A stretch of 64,000 nt of DNA from Caldilinea sp. CFX5 (lineage in GTDB: Bacteria > Chloroflexota > Anaerolineae > Caldilineales > Caldilineaceae): NCBI GenBank assembly GCA_021405325.1, contig QWII01000039.1:1-64000 (forward strand). The letters run 5' to 3'. Of this stretch, positions 39,380-49,298 are shown piece by piece; position 1 is the stretch's first letter; every line of letters starts with the position of its first letter. Both the position numbers and the translations under genes were made by a program. The notes beneath the pieces are model-generated. The model had not been told where the DNA came from, ran no database searches, and was given only the letters and a program-made list of their open reading frames with translations.

Positions 39380-42300
39380 TCAACCCGCAATCGCCAGTAC
39401 CTTCTCAACCACAGCCGTCAATTGCAGCGGCTCTGCATAAGCCAGCAGCGCACGGCCCAGGGATTGCACCGGCGCGTCCGCCACTTGGCTCTGGGCGACG
39501 GCGAGCAGTGTATCACCATACTCTTCGACCAGACTACGTTCACCAGCATAGGCAAGCGTCCGCTGTAAGAGTTGACAACACTGGACAAGTTGCCCCTGTT
39601 GGCGAGCGATGGCGGCCAGCCCCAGCAGGCCTTGTACATAGATATAGGGGTAGAGATTGACCGGATCAGCCAGAGCGTGTTCCAGTTCCCGTTGCGCCGT
39701 CGCCAGATCGCCCTGCGCCAGTGCCACCAGCCCCAACCCAATCTGGGCGCTGTTGCGATAGCTGCGATAGAGATCCTGATCGCCCAGAAAATCGGCCACG
39801 CGCCGGAAGCGACGTTCGGCTTCGGCCAGGTGGTTCTGTTGCAGGGCGGCAAAGGCACTGGAGATGCGCGGCCACATGCTGGTCACTTCGGCGGCGCCCT
39901 GGAGCGCCTGGTTAATGCGCAGGCTCTCGTCGTTCAAGGTGTAGCTGGCGGGCAGGTCGCCCCGCATCAGCGCCACTAGCGCCAGTTGATGATAGGCCAT
40001 GCCGGCAATGGTCGGTTGACCGGTGCTATTGGCAAGTTCGATCACCTGTTGTAGATTCTGTTCGGCTGCCGGCAGTTGCCCCTGAATGCGCAAAATCCAA
40101 CCATAGAAAAAGAGAGGCAACGTGGCATGAACCGGCGGCAAACTTTGCAAAATCTCCGCCGGCGCATCGACCACCGGCGGTGGTGGCGGCTGAAACGCGA
40201 CCCAACCACCGCTGACATTGGCGTTGTCGGGCGTGTAGATCCGCTGGCGGCGCTGAAAGAGATCAACCATTACCACCGAACGGGCAATATTGCTGCCGGC
40301 CAGCGCGTCGAGCAGTTCACGCAACAATTCATTGCTTTCACGCTGCTGTCCCAGGAGACTAAGCATGGTGGTCAGGCGGCTGTGGGCGGTGAGCAGGAGT
40401 TGTTGATTACCTTGTGTGCGCGCCCACTGTTGCAGACGGCGGTAACTTTCGGTCACACCCACCGGGTCAAAGAGCGCTTCGTAGGCCAGTCCCCGCCCTT
40501 CCAGCGCACGGCACACCCAATCCGGCGTTGCGGTTGGGGTCGTTTCTAGAATGGTGAGTGCTTCATCAAAAGCTTCAATCGCCTGACGAAAACCGTAGGT
40601 ACGCAGCAACCGTTCTCCTGTCAACACACCAAATTGCGCCAACGGCAGACTGGCGCTGGCGCCGGCCTGGCGATAGTGAAAGGCAATTTCCCCCGGAATC
40701 TCGGCCGCGCGAGGCGAAGCAGCCAGCGCATCCGCCACGCGCAGATGCAACCGCCGCCGCTGCAAGACAAACATGGCGTCGTAGGCCACCTGGCGCACCA
40801 ATTGATGGCTAAAATCAAGTCGATCTCCCGGTCGCTCGATCAGGAAGCGGCGCTGGAGCAACATTTCCAGGCCGGCCATCGGGTCTTGCGGCGCCGTCTG
40901 TTCCAGCAGATCCAGACTGAAATCGCGCCCAATCACTGCGGCTAAATGAAGTAGATCGCGGGCGCTGGTGGGCAGACGATGAATGCGTTCCAGAATGATC
41001 TCTTGCACACGCGGATTGCGCCGTAGCGTGACCGCAGCTGGTTGTTCGGTTGACCACTGGCGCAGCAACGCCGTCCACCCCTTGTCCTGGGCCGCGCCGG
41101 TCAGATGACGCTCTTGCAGGTCGCGCAGCGCTTCGGTGACAAAGAGGGCATTGCCTTGGGTGGTCTGGTAGAGCGCCGCCGCCAATTGCTCACTGACGGC
41201 AGCATCCTGACCGGTCATCTGATGAATGTAACGCTCGACATCGGCTTGCCCCAGTCGGGAGACGGTCAGGCTAACCTGCGGGTGGGTGCGCCGCAAAGTA
41301 TGCAGGAGCGTGTTCAATTCCTCATTTTCGGCCAGGTCATCGGTGCGATAGGCCAACAGCACAAAGAGCGGCCATTGCGCCAGGCGCGGCGCCAGGCGAC
41401 TGAGGACGGCCAACGTATCACTATCAGCCCATTGCAGATCATCCAGGAAGAGTACCAGTGGACGCGCTTTGGCCAGCACAGCCAGCAGGGCGATCAGGCT
41501 GTCGATCACCCGTTGGCGGTTATCATCGGTTTGGGTGGTCGGCTCCTGGACGGCTCCGGCATAATAGGGAGCGGCCAGTTCCGGGAAGCGATCTTGCACG
41601 GCTGGCAGCAACTGGGCCAGATGTGATAGACTGGCGGCGGGCAACTGGCGCAGGAGATCATCGGGCAAGGTTTGCAAGTAGCGCCCCAGGGCATCAGCCA
41701 GGGGCGCAAAGGGCAATTGCTGTTCCAACGGTTGACAAGTGGCGCTAAGAATGGTAGCCTCTTCCTGCGCCGCCCATTGCAAACTATGATAGGCCAGCCG
41801 CGTCTTGCCGACGCCGGCCTCGCCATCCAGCACCAGCAGGCCGCCGCTTCCTTGGAGGGCTGTGCGCAGCCGGTCCGTCACCTGGGCCGTCTCCTCCGTG
41901 CGCCCCACGAAGACAGCGCCTGTCTGTTCATCCAACACCGGCAATAGCACCTGTTGGGGTAGATCACTTAATTCACCTTTGGCAACAGTAATGCTTTGGG
42001 CGCGACCGGTGAATGAAGTGGCCGGCGCTGATAGGTCAGCCTGATTCGGCCCTACCTCGCCATTGAGAATCCGTTGATGCCAGGCTTGGGTGAGCGGGCT
42101 GGGATCAGCGCCCAGTTCTTCGGCCAACAAGGTGCGACAGCGCTCATAGGTGAGCAACGCCGAGGCGCTGTCACCGGCTTCGGCCTGGTAGCGCATGAGG
42201 GCTTGATAGGCGCTCTCGCGCACAGGGTCACGCGTTAGCACCTGGCGCGTCGTCGCTATCGCCGCCGTGTAATCCCCCTGTTCCGCCTGTAGCGCGGCTA

Positions 42301-42832
42301 AATGGAGGAGGGCCGCTAGATAGCGCTCACGCAACCGTTCCCGTTCATTGCGCGCCCAGTCGCCATAGGGGTCGCTCATCAGATAGTCATCGGCGTAGAG
42401 GGCAATGGCGTTTTGCAGGTGGCGCATTTTGTCGGCTGGCGCGCTGCTTTTTTCGGCCAGCGCTAAGGCATCTTCAAAGGCTTCCACATCCAGCCAGATC
42501 TCGTTTTGACCGTGAAAGGCATAACCAGGATTTTGGGTGATGATATAGCGGGCGGGGGCGCGGTTGGGCCGTTCCGGTTCCAGCACATTGCGCAAGGCGT
42601 TGATGGCGCTGCGCAATGTCGTCGCTGCCGCTTGCGAAGCGCTTTCGGGCCAGAGCAGGTCGATCAAACGGTCCGTAGAGACGGGGCGCGGTCGTTCCGT
42701 GATCAGAATTTTTAATAACTGACGCGCTTGCCGGGTCTGCCAATCGCTCTCGGCGACGGTATAGCCATCACGCACGACGCGCAAGGTCCCGAGAGTGTAA
42801 ATTTGGATTTGATGCGTTACGACATCGGTCAT
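39380..42832 (-). CDS. AfsR/SARP-like BTAD regulator with AAA ATPase and TPR domains
   Basis: A 1150-residue protein. Residues about 1-100 are an OmpR-like winged helix (IQIYTLGTLRVVRDG) and about 105-255 the BTAD helical domain (VEAFEDALALAEK, LLTYERCRTLLAEELG). The AAA_16 ATPase follows (FVGRTEETAQVTDRLRTAL, Walker A DGEAGVGKTRLA, Walker B LVLFLDDLQWAD, and a LxTxR-like LLAYRTDD). The remaining 550 residues are helical TPR-like repeats. Such STAND regulators respond to an unknown ligand and switch on target genes. Chloroflexota have many copies with unknown targets. The next gene (queG) is coupled on the same strand. Confidence 0.93.
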   Translation of the reverse strand: MTDVVTHQIQIYTLGTLRVVRDGYTVAESDWQTRQARQLLKILITERPRPVSTDRLIDLLWPESASQAAATTLRSAINALRNVLEPERPNRAPARYIITQNPGYAFHGQNEIWLDVEAFEDALALAEKSSAPADKMRHLQNAIALYADDYLMSDPYGDWARNERERLRERYLAALLHLAALQAEQGDYTAAIATTRQVLTRDPVRESAYQALMRYQAEAGDSASALLTYERCRTLLAEELGADPSPLTQAWHQRILNGEVGPNQADLSAPATSFTGRAQSITVAKGELSDLPQQVLLPVLDEQTGAVFVGRTEETAQVTDRLRTALQGSGGLLVLDGEAGVGKTRLAYHSLQWAAQEEATILSATCQPLEQQLPFAPLADALGRYLQTLPDDLLRQLPAASLSHLAQLLPAVQDRFPELAAPYYAGAVQEPTTQTDDNRQRVIDSLIALLAVLAKARPLVLFLDDLQWADSDTLAVLSRLAPRLAQWPLFVLLAYRTDDLAENEELNTLLHTLRRTHPQVSLTVSRLGQADVERYIHQMTGQDAAVSEQLAAALYQTTQGNALFVTEALRDLQERHLTGAAQDKGWTALLRQWSTEQPAAVTLRRNPRVQEIILERIHRLPTSARDLLHLAAVIGRDFSLDLLEQTAPQDPMAGLEMLLQRRFLIERPGDRLDFSHQLVRQVAYDAMFVLQRRRLHLRVADALAASPRAAEIPGEIAFHYRQAGASASLPLAQFGVLTGERLLRTYGFRQAIEAFDEALTILETTPTATPDWVCRALEGRGLAYEALFDPVGVTESYRRLQQWARTQGNQQLLLTAHSRLTTMLSLLGQQRESNELLRELLDALAGSNIARSVVMVDLFQRRQRIYTPDNANVSGGWVAFQPPPPPVVDAPAEILQSLPPVHATLPLFFYGWILRIQGQLPAAEQNLQQVIELANSTGQPTIAGMAYHQLALVALMRGDLPASYTLNDESLRINQALQGAAEVTSMWPRISSAFAALQQNHLAEAERRFRRVADFLGDQDLYRSYRNSAQIGLGLVALAQGDLATAQRELEHALADPVNLYPYIYVQGLLGLAAIARQQGQLVQCCQLLQRTLAYAGERSLVEEYGDTLLAVAQSQVADAPVQSLGRALLAYAEPLQLTAVVEKVLAIAG

Positions 42833-42858
42833 AAATCAATCGTAGGTAGGATGGCGAA

Positions 42859-42912
42859 GAGATTGAGAGATTAAGAGATTAGCACAGGGTAATCTCTTAA
42901 TCTCTCAATCTC
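42859..42912. repeat. Perfect 22-bp inverted repeat of GAGATTAA units
   Basis: 42859-42880 and 42891-42912 are perfect inverted copies made of tandem AGAGATT-type units, with a 10-base loop. It lies between the DUF2231 gene's stop and the start of the BTAD gene. Confidence 0.88.
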
Positions 42913-42929
42913 ACAATCTCTTAGTCACT

Positions 42930-43415
42930 CTATTGTAACACATTAACGCCCCAAGCGTAGACCAACTTGCCGCCATTCCAGCCGCTGGCCAGGATCAAGC
43001 CGATACCGATCAGCAATAAGAAGGTTACACGCCAGCGTAACGCCGGCTGCTGCAACAGATCGGGTGGCGGGGCGACTGGTTGCTCCTTGGCTTTGAGGCG
43101 ACGCGGCGGTTTTTTCTGTAACAACCACTGCCAATAGAGCAGCAAGCCATACAACACCCAAAGCGCCAAGCCGGTGGTGATGTGCCAGTTCAGAATCGCA
43201 CGATAGGGTGCATCAGGCGGCAAACCACTCTGCGCCAGGAGACCGGTCAGGATCGCCACCAGCGCCCCCAGCCAGCCCAGCAGCATGGGCCACCAGGTCA
43301 AGGTACGTAGCACTTCCAGCGGTCGCCAGTAGATGTACAATAAACCGGCGGCGCTCGCCAATAGCAAAAATGCAATCGGAAAATGAACCGTCGCCGGATG
43401 AAGATTAATGGGCAT
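42930..43415 (-). CDS. DUF2231 membrane protein
   Basis: A 161-residue protein with four hydrophobic segments. The N-terminal LHPATVHFPIAFLLLASAAG is the hallmark of DUF2231, and His residues in the first and third segments (NWHITTGLALWVLYGLL) could bind haem. The family is often next to redox genes. Here it is divergent from msrP/msrQ, which also handles haem-linked electron transfer. Function is unknown. Confidence 0.85.
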   Translation of the reverse strand: MPINLHPATVHFPIAFLLLASAAGLLYIYWRPLEVLRTLTWWPMLLGWLGALVAILTGLLAQSGLPPDAPYRAILNWHITTGLALWVLYGLLLYWQWLLQKKPPRRLKAKEQPVAPPPDLLQQPALRWRVTFLLLIGIGLILASGWNGGKLVYAWGVNVLQ

Positions 43416-43553
43416 AGGTAGATTTACTCAACTGAATCGCTTTCGTAATTGGTGGTAATCCACTACCGTTACACGTAATTGTCTTGTAATATTGTGTTAA
43501 TGCAAAATTTACCCCAGGCTGGTAGAGTATGTGTAGAAAATGATGGCGAGAAA

Positions 43554-43606
43554 GGGTTGGACAACTCGTTGGTTTCGACAAGCTCAACCAACGAGTTGTC
43601 CAACCC
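43554..43606. repeat. Perfect 21-bp inverted repeat with TCGACAAGCTC loop
   Basis: 43554-43574 and 43586-43606 are perfect inverted copies around TCGACAAGCTC. It lies about ten bases before the ribosome-binding site of msrP, in the 5' leader, not at a gene end. Confidence 0.88.
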
Positions 43607-43629
43607 ACTACCCTTGAGGAGATAAAATC

Positions 43630-44640
43630 ATGGTCGAGATTTCACGTTCAGAGATTACACCGGAACATCTGTTTCGGTCGCGGCGCAAGTTTATGGTGGG
43701 CGCCGGTTCATTAGCGGTCGGGACGTTGGCGCTGGCGGCCTGTGGTGGTATGCCGGGGCCAGCGGCGGCATCCGGTGAAGCGTCGCCGGCGGGCAAAGCC
43801 GCCCCGGCAGAGGTGGTGAAGGAACTGCCGAATGCACTAGGCCACCCGGAGCCTTATGCCAGCCAACCGGCTGATGAGTTGGGCGACAAGCTCAATGACT
43901 ATTACCAGATCACCAATTACAACAACTATTACGAATTTTCGTTGGAGAAAGAAGAAGTTGCCCCGCTCTCCAAAGATTTTACGGTTTTGCCCTGGAATGT
44001 TGAGATCGCCGGGTTGGTCAACAAGCCGCAGACGATTAGCTATGAAGATATTTTAGCCAAGTTCACCCAGGAAGAACGCATCTACCGGCTGCGCTGTGTG
44101 GAGGCGTGGTCGATGGTCATTCCGTGGGTTGGTTTCCCGGTGGGGGAACTGATTAAGCTGGTGGAGCCAAAGCCGGAGGCCAAGTTTGTCAAGTTCACGT
44201 CGGTTTTACGTCCGGAGGAGATGCCCGGCCAACAAGGGGGTAGCTTTATTGACTGGCCTTATGTTGAAGGTTTGCGGCTGGACGAGGCGATGAATCCGCT
44301 GGCGATCTTTGCCACCGGCATGTATGGCAAACCGCTAGTGCCGGCCAATGGCGCGCCCATCCGGTTGGTGGTGCCGTGGAAATATGGCTTTAAGAGTGGC
44401 AAAGGCATTGTCAAGGTGGAGTTGACCGACACCATGCCAGTTTCGACCTGGATGAAGGCCGCGCCCAACGAGTATGGTTTCTATGCCAATGTCAACCCGG
44501 AAGTCAATCATCCCCGTTGGTCACAGGCCACCGAGCGGCGGATTGGCGAAAGTGGCCGGCGCGACACGCTGAAGTTTAATGGCTATGCCGATGAAGTGGC
44601 TGCGCTCTACGAAGGCATGGATTTGCAGGAGAATTTCTAA
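43630..44640 (+). CDS. msrP: Protein-methionine-sulfoxide reductase catalytic subunit MsrP
   Basis: A 336-residue periplasmic molybdoenzyme. It carries a twin-arginine signal ([19 protein letters not shown]) followed by a Cys in ALAACGG that could be a lipobox, and the molybdopterin ligand Cys in [16 protein letters not shown]. The sulfite-oxidase fold segments [11 protein letters not shown] and [20 protein letters not shown] are clear. It repairs oxidised methionines in secreted proteins. GAGGAGATAAAATC before the ATG is a good ribosome-binding site. The next gene msrQ starts within the stop codon (TAATG). Its need for molybdenum cofactor fits moaB and the MoaD-like gene at 14 kb. Confidence 0.95.
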   Translation: MVEISRSEITPEHLFRSRRKFMVGAGSLAVGTLALAACGGMPGPAAASGEASPAGKAAPAEVVKELPNALGHPEPYASQPADELGDKLNDYYQITNYNNYYEFSLEKEEVAPLSKDFTVLPWNVEIAGLVNKPQTISYEDILAKFTQEERIYRLRCVEAWSMVIPWVGFPVGELIKLVEPKPEAKFVKFTSVLRPEEMPGQQGGSFIDWPYVEGLRLDEAMNPLAIFATGMYGKPLVPANGAPIRLVVPWKYGFKSGKGIVKVELTDTMPVSTWMKAAPNEYGFYANVNPEVNHPRWSQATERRIGESGRRDTLKFNGYADEVAALYEGMDLQENF

Positions 44641-45362
44641 TGAAGCTAATGAAGACAGCGCAGCAGTATATTCAGAAACATTGGTTTTGGCTAATCGCCA
44701 CCATTGGCGGGCTGATACCACTGGCGCAGTTGGCTTGGGGCCTTTGGGCAGGCCGCTGGGTTGACCCCATTGCCGAAACGACTTCACGCACAGGATCAGC
44801 AGCGATTTTGATGCTGGTGCTGTCGCTGGCCTGTACGCCGGTTAACACGCTCTTAGGATGGCGCTTTGTGCTGCCGGCACGCAAACCGTTGGGTCTCTAT
44901 GCCTTTCTCTATGCGGCGCTGCACCTGCTCAACTTCATTGGCATGGATTACGGCTTTAGCCTGCGCGCGTTCCTAGATGATGCGCTCTTGCAAAAACGCT
45001 ACATGATTGTCGGCTTTGCCGCCTTTTTGATTCTGTTGCCGCTGGCGATCACCTCTACCAGGGGCTGGATGAAACGGCTGGGGCGCAATTGGAAGCGATT
45101 ACACCAGTTGGTCTATGCGGCGGGGATCTTTGCGGTGTTGCATTATCTCTGGCTGGTAAAGATCGACATTACCAAACCGCTGATTTATGGTGGGATTCTG
45201 GGAGTTTTGTTGGTCTTGCGGTTGCCGGTGGTTCGCCAGTGGATTAGCAAACTGCGTCCCAAAGCCGTAGTGCCTGAACGTGCTCGTCTAACCAAAGCAA
45301 CGACAACAAAATCAACAATGGTCAATCGGCCCGCAGAGGTGCGCGTAGTGGCTGATTCCTAG
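44640..45362 (+). CDS. msrQ: Haem-binding quinol-reacting subunit MsrQ
   Basis: A 240-residue membrane protein of the ferric-reductase-like transmembrane family. Hydrophobic segments hold conserved His residues (YAALHLLNFIGMDYGF, LHQLVYAAGIFAVLHYLWLV) that bind haem b. It draws electrons from the quinone pool and passes them to MsrP. The start overlaps the msrP stop. A hydrophilic tail of about 35 residues follows the last membrane segment. Confidence 0.94.
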   Translation: MKLMKTAQQYIQKHWFWLIATIGGLIPLAQLAWGLWAGRWVDPIAETTSRTGSAAILMLVLSLACTPVNTLLGWRFVLPARKPLGLYAFLYAALHLLNFIGMDYGFSLRAFLDDALLQKRYMIVGFAAFLILLPLAITSTRGWMKRLGRNWKRLHQLVYAAGIFAVLHYLWLVKIDITKPLIYGGILGVLLVLRLPVVRQWISKLRPKAVVPERARLTKATTTKSTMVNRPAEVRVVADS

Positions 45363-45374
45363 ACAAATGCGGGT

Positions 45375-45545
45375 ATGTCGTGGATGTGGGGTGGATCGAG
45401 GAATGGATCGAGGGATGAATCGAGGGATGAATCGAGATCGAGGGTTCAAACCCTCGTCTACCGTGAGCCGTCGCTCCGCGACTCAATTGTAGTCGCGGAG
45501 CGACGGCTGACGGTAGACCAGTCTTTCAAGCTGGTCTACTGGTTT
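45375..45545. repeat. Complex repeat block: GGATCGAG tandem plus 27-bp inverted repeat
   Basis: Between the convergent stops of msrQ and the ABC permease, tandem ATCGAGG units (45391-45450) lead into an inverted repeat with arms 45457-45483 and 45491-45517 (core AGCCGTCGCTCCGCGACT; one mismatch) around a 7-base loop. Two smaller hairpins (AGGGTTCAAACCCT; CCAGTCTTTCAAGCTGG) flank it. Confidence 0.85.
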
Positions 45546-45559
45546 ACCGATCCCTCCAT

Positions 45560-46489
45560 TTACCCCTTAATCCCCGTCGTCACAATCCCTTGCACAAAAT
45601 ATTTCTGTCCCAAGAAGAAGAGAATCAAACAAGGCAGCGCCACCATAATCGCCGCCCCCATCAACAGGTGATCCTGCGGCTTCGCCACGGCCAACCCTTG
45701 CGCCACCGAACTCTGGAAATAGCGCAGCCCGACCGCCACTGTATATTTCGATTCCGTGTTCAAAAAGATGAGTGGTCCCAGGAAGTTATTCCAGTTGCCG
45801 ATAAAGCCCAACGTCGCCATCGTAGCAATGGCGGGGCGACAGAGCGGCATCAGAATCTGCCAGAGCGTGCGCCAACTGTTGGCCCCATCCAACCGGGCGG
45901 CTTCGTCCAGATCAAAGGGAATGGTCATAAAAAACTGGCGCATGAGAAAAATATTAAATGCGCCGCCGCCAAACCAGGCCGGCACCCAGAGCGGATACCA
46001 GGTGTCGATCCAGCCGAAGTTTTTGAACATCAAATAAGTCGGGATCAAGGTCACTTCGGTCGGCAACATCATGGTTGCCAGGGTGATATAGAAGAAAAGT
46101 TCGCGACCGGGAAAGCGAAAACGGGCAAAGCCATAAGCCACCAGCGTGGCCGACAACACTGTCCCCACCAGCGCCAGGAAGGTGACAATAAAGGTGTTGA
46201 CAAACCACAGCCCCATCGGCACAATGGTCCACACCTCATAGTAGTTTTCGGCAAACTTCATCGCTTCCGGCCACCAGGTGGGTGGATAGCGGTAGAATTC
46301 GCTAATATCCTTGCCGGAACTGATCACCGTCCAGTAGAAGGGAAGCATGGAGGCTGTCGCACCAATCGCAACGACCAGATAGAGCAGCGTTCGTTGGGTA
46401 AGCCGCCCCAGTTGATAATTTTTTGCACTGGGTGTAGAGATCGAACGGGCAGTAACTGGCATTTCTTTCACTTGCTGCGCCATAAGCAA
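45560..46489 (-). CDS. Carbohydrate ABC transporter permease, MalG/UgpE type
   Basis: A 309-residue inner-membrane protein with six hydrophobic segments. The binding-protein-dependent permease signature (EAA loop) is DEAARLDGANSWRTLWQILM. The family start with SMLPFYWTVISS and the end GQKYFVQGIVTTGIKG are typical of the second permease of sugar transporters (CUT1). It forms the channel with the product of 46522-47493; the ATPase is not encoded in this window and may be a shared MsmK/MalK-type protein. Confidence 0.95.
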   Translation of the reverse strand: MLMAQQVKEMPVTARSISTPSAKNYQLGRLTQRTLLYLVVAIGATASMLPFYWTVISSGKDISEFYRYPPTWWPEAMKFAENYYEVWTIVPMGLWFVNTFIVTFLALVGTVLSATLVAYGFARFRFPGRELFFYITLATMMLPTEVTLIPTYLMFKNFGWIDTWYPLWVPAWFGGGAFNIFLMRQFFMTIPFDLDEAARLDGANSWRTLWQILMPLCRPAIATMATLGFIGNWNNFLGPLIFLNTESKYTVAVGLRYFQSSVAQGLAVAKPQDHLLMGAAIMVALPCLILFFLGQKYFVQGIVTTGIKG

Positions 46490-46521
46490 AATCCTCTAGA
46501 TGTAACAATTATTCAAGCCGA

Positions 46522-47493
46522 TCAGCGGCGTTCCCCGGCGTAGAAGACCCAGCGCCCGGAGAACCAGAACTGGACCAACGTCAAGAGCAGTACGATCAAG
46601 AAGAAGATCCACGATAAGGCCGAGGCATAGCCCATATCAAAGCTGACAAAGGCGCTCTGGTAGATATGGAGCGAGATAAACCAGGTGGCCCACGCCGGTC
46701 CGCCGTTGGTAGAAATAAAGGCGGCTTCAAAGGTACGCAAGGCAAAGATAATGCCCAACACCAGGTTAAAAAAGATTGTCGGTGAGATCATGGGCAAGGT
46801 GACATGCCAGAAGCGCGCCCAAGTGCCCGCGCCGTCAATCTCCGCCGATTCCAGCAATTCCTTTGGCACGTCCTGCAAACCAGCCAGAAAGATGATCATG
46901 CGCGACCCACCAACGCTGGCCCACAACCCCATCAGCACCAGCGACGGCACGGCCCAGCGGGTGCTACCCAGCCAACCCGGCCCTTCAATGCCGATTTGCC
47001 CCAGCAGGTAGTTGATCAACCCCACTTCCGGGTTCAACATCCAGCGCCAGAGCAGGGTCGCCGCAATCAGCGGAGTGAGGGTGGGCAAAAAGTACATGGT
47101 GCGCCAGACCGTCGTCGCCACCAGCTTTTGGTTGAGCAGAATCGCCACCACCAGCGAGCCGATCAGCGCCAGCGGTACGCTCAGCCCGGCATAATAAAAG
47201 GTGCGCCAGATCGACGGGATAAATTGCGGATCTTCCGTCAGGGCGGCAACATAATTATTAAAGCCAATAAATTGCGCCGGGCGCAGCACATTGTATTTGG
47301 TAAAGCTCAAATACATGGAGCGGAGCAGCGGATAGGCGATAAAGAGCAAAAAGCCAATGATCCAGGGCGAGAGATAGAGAATCCCCTCAATGGCTTCCCG
47401 CCGCTGCGCCGCCGAAGCGCGTCGCCGGGTAGGCGGCGCTTTGAGTTGGGGTAGAGTGGTTGATTGAGTAGTCATGGTGAGTGAAACGTGCAA
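46522..47493 (-). CDS. Carbohydrate ABC transporter permease, MalF/UgpA type
   Basis: A 323-residue permease. Features: N-terminal cytoplasmic tail, first membrane segment LSPWIIGFLLFIAYPLLRSM, the YLSFTKYNVL stretch common in the UgpA group, and the EAA loop ELLESAEIDGAGTWARFWHV. It pairs with the MalG-type permease 32 bases downstream. The operon order is LacI regulator, glycosidase, binding protein, this permease, MalG-type permease. Confidence 0.95.
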   Translation of the reverse strand: MHVSLTMTTQSTTLPQLKAPPTRRRASAAQRREAIEGILYLSPWIIGFLLFIAYPLLRSMYLSFTKYNVLRPAQFIGFNNYVAALTEDPQFIPSIWRTFYYAGLSVPLALIGSLVVAILLNQKLVATTVWRTMYFLPTLTPLIAATLLWRWMLNPEVGLINYLLGQIGIEGPGWLGSTRWAVPSLVLMGLWASVGGSRMIIFLAGLQDVPKELLESAEIDGAGTWARFWHVTLPMISPTIFFNLVLGIIFALRTFEAAFISTNGGPAWATWFISLHIYQSAFVSFDMGYASALSWIFFLIVLLLTLVQFWFSGRWVFYAGERR

Positions 47494-47494
47494 A

Positions 47495-47616
47495 AGTGAA
47501 ACAGTAAAACAGTAAGTCAGTAGGACAGTAAGTCAGTAAGTCAGTAGATCGGTCAGATACTACAAACTATCTCACTGGCCTACTGTCTTACTGTCTCACT
47601 GTTTTACTGTTTCACT
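47495..47616. repeat. Inverted array of 8-bp ACAGTAAG/GTCTTACTG units
   Basis: The left arm (from 47495) begins AGTGAAACAGTAAAACAGTA and continues with AGTCAGT units to about 47545. The right arm (to 47616) is the mirror set ending ACTGTTTTACTGTTTCACT. It fills the gap between the binding-protein and permease genes of one operon, a place where such hairpins may lower downstream expression. Confidence 0.85.
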
Positions 47617-47620
47617 GAAC

Positions 47621-49008
47621 TTACGCCGGTTCCTTGTCCAGCACAGCCTGACAGGCGGCCTGGATCTCGTCGGCGGCCTGATCGGGCGTCTTTTCGCCGG
47701 CGATCATGGCCGTGTAGACGGCGTGGAGGGCGTTGTCATACTCTTCACCACGGAAGTTGGCGACCAGGAAGTCAGCCTCGATGCTCTCCATGAGCGGGCG
47801 CAGCTTGGCGTAGGTCGGTTCCGTCTCGTAGATGCGATCATCGGCCCAGAAGTCGGCGCGGGCGATGGGGCCTTTTTGCCCTTGGATCAGCGCCTGCACA
47901 TTCATCTCCTTGCCGGCGATCCAGGTGAGGAACTTGAAGGCGGCGTCTGGGGCCTGGCTGGAGGTGGTAATACCGAAGACATGTTCGTTCAACATCGTGC
48001 GACGGGCATCACCCTTGTTAACCACCGGCGTCAGCACAAAACCGATCTCAAAATCCTTGAAGGTGTCGGGATAGATCTGGATGCGGAAGGGCCAAATGTC
48101 CACGGCCAAGACCTTCTGGCCGCCAAAGAGTTCGGCGGCGTTGATGGCGCCGGCGGCGGGTGAAGGCGAAACCTTCCAGGTGTTGGTCAGGTCGTTGTCG
48201 TAAGCCAGGGCCTTAACAAAGGCGTCCTTGTTGTCGGCAAAGGTTGCTTTGGTGCCATCTTCGTTGACCTGTTCGATGCCATGTTGGCGCAGGTACGGAC
48301 CGCCGCTAAAGCCCAAGTAGGCGCGGTCGGCGGCATAGTAGCCGAAGGTCTCTTCGTTGGTACCTTGCTTGGCCCATTCGGCCAGTTCGTCAAAGGTCCA
48401 GTCGTCGGTCGGCTCACCAATGCCCATTTCGACAGCCTTGGTCTTGTTGTAGGCGATGACCGGCACAATCGGCTCGGAGATGTAGGACATCCAGTATTGC
48501 TTGCCTTCGGCGCTGTTGGCATTGTTGGCGCCTTCAAAGAAGTTGGCGCCCAGGTCATAACCGGCGCCTTCGGCCAATGGCTTCAGGTCGGTCACGACGT
48601 TGTAGCTCACGCCCCAGGCAATGTGCGAGCGATGGCGGGGCGGATACCAGACAAGGTCGCCCAAATCACCGGCGGCGGCCAGCGAGAGGATTTTCGGAAT
48701 ATATTCCGCCGTCCAGCCGGGGATGGTTTCCAGCACCACTTCAATGTCGCCGTTGCTGGAAACAAAGCCGTCAATGTCCTGATCCAAACCCATCTGAATC
48801 CAGGCGGAAACGTCTTGCTTTTCCACCATGTGGGCGCGCACTTGCACCTTTTCACCAGCGGGCGCGGCAGCCGTATCGCCACCACTGCTGGCGGGGGCGG
48901 CGCCCGGTTGAGCCGGCACACAGGCGGCCAGGGCCGCGCCGACACTGTGGCGCCCAGGGCCGTTAGAAAGGTGCGGCGGGAAAGCATTTTTGCAGTCACA
49001 GCCTTCAT
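47621..49008 (-). pseudogene. Sugar ABC transporter substrate-binding lipoprotein with a 1-base frameshift in the signal peptide
   Basis: The true start is the ATG at 49008 with AAGGAG seven bases upstream: MKAVTAKMLSRRTFLTALG is a twin-arginine-like or lipoprotein signal. At about 48941-48950 one base appears to be missing. The frame then has to change to read AALAACVPAQPG, where the lipobox Cys is. Past that the protein is a normal CUT1 solute-binding protein (WTAEYIPKILSLAAAGDLGD, MWF-type middle, LTWIAGKEMNVQALIQGQ). The long open frame beginning at a TTG at 49024 has a nonsense N-terminus. Either the gene is inactivated by a single deletion or the sequence has an error. Confidence 0.85.
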
Positions 49009-49298
49009 AGATCATCTCCTTCAATTCTACAATGACAAAAAAATGGATATTGCCACATTTTTATTGGGGGGATTGGCATAACGCAGCAGCAGATGTACCG
49101 CGTCGGTCCGGAACGGTTGAGAACAACGGTTCCGCTGACCAGCCTGTACATGTGCATAGTTACCAGGGGTTTGACCAACTGCTCGGTTCACGGCAAAGGC
49201 GGTGAGGCAAATTGGCACAGGATTTGATGAATCGCTTCCACTACTCATCATACCGCATCTTTGCCGTTTGCAAAAATGGAATGAATTGTACAGTTACA
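49009..49298. other. Gap between glycosidase and binding-protein genes
   Basis: No gene is seen. TTTGCAAAAAT at 49267-49277 resembles half of the palindrome upstream of the LacI-type gene (52886-52901) and might be a weak operator site for that regulator. No long inverted repeat is present here, which is unusual for this window. Confidence 0.35.
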
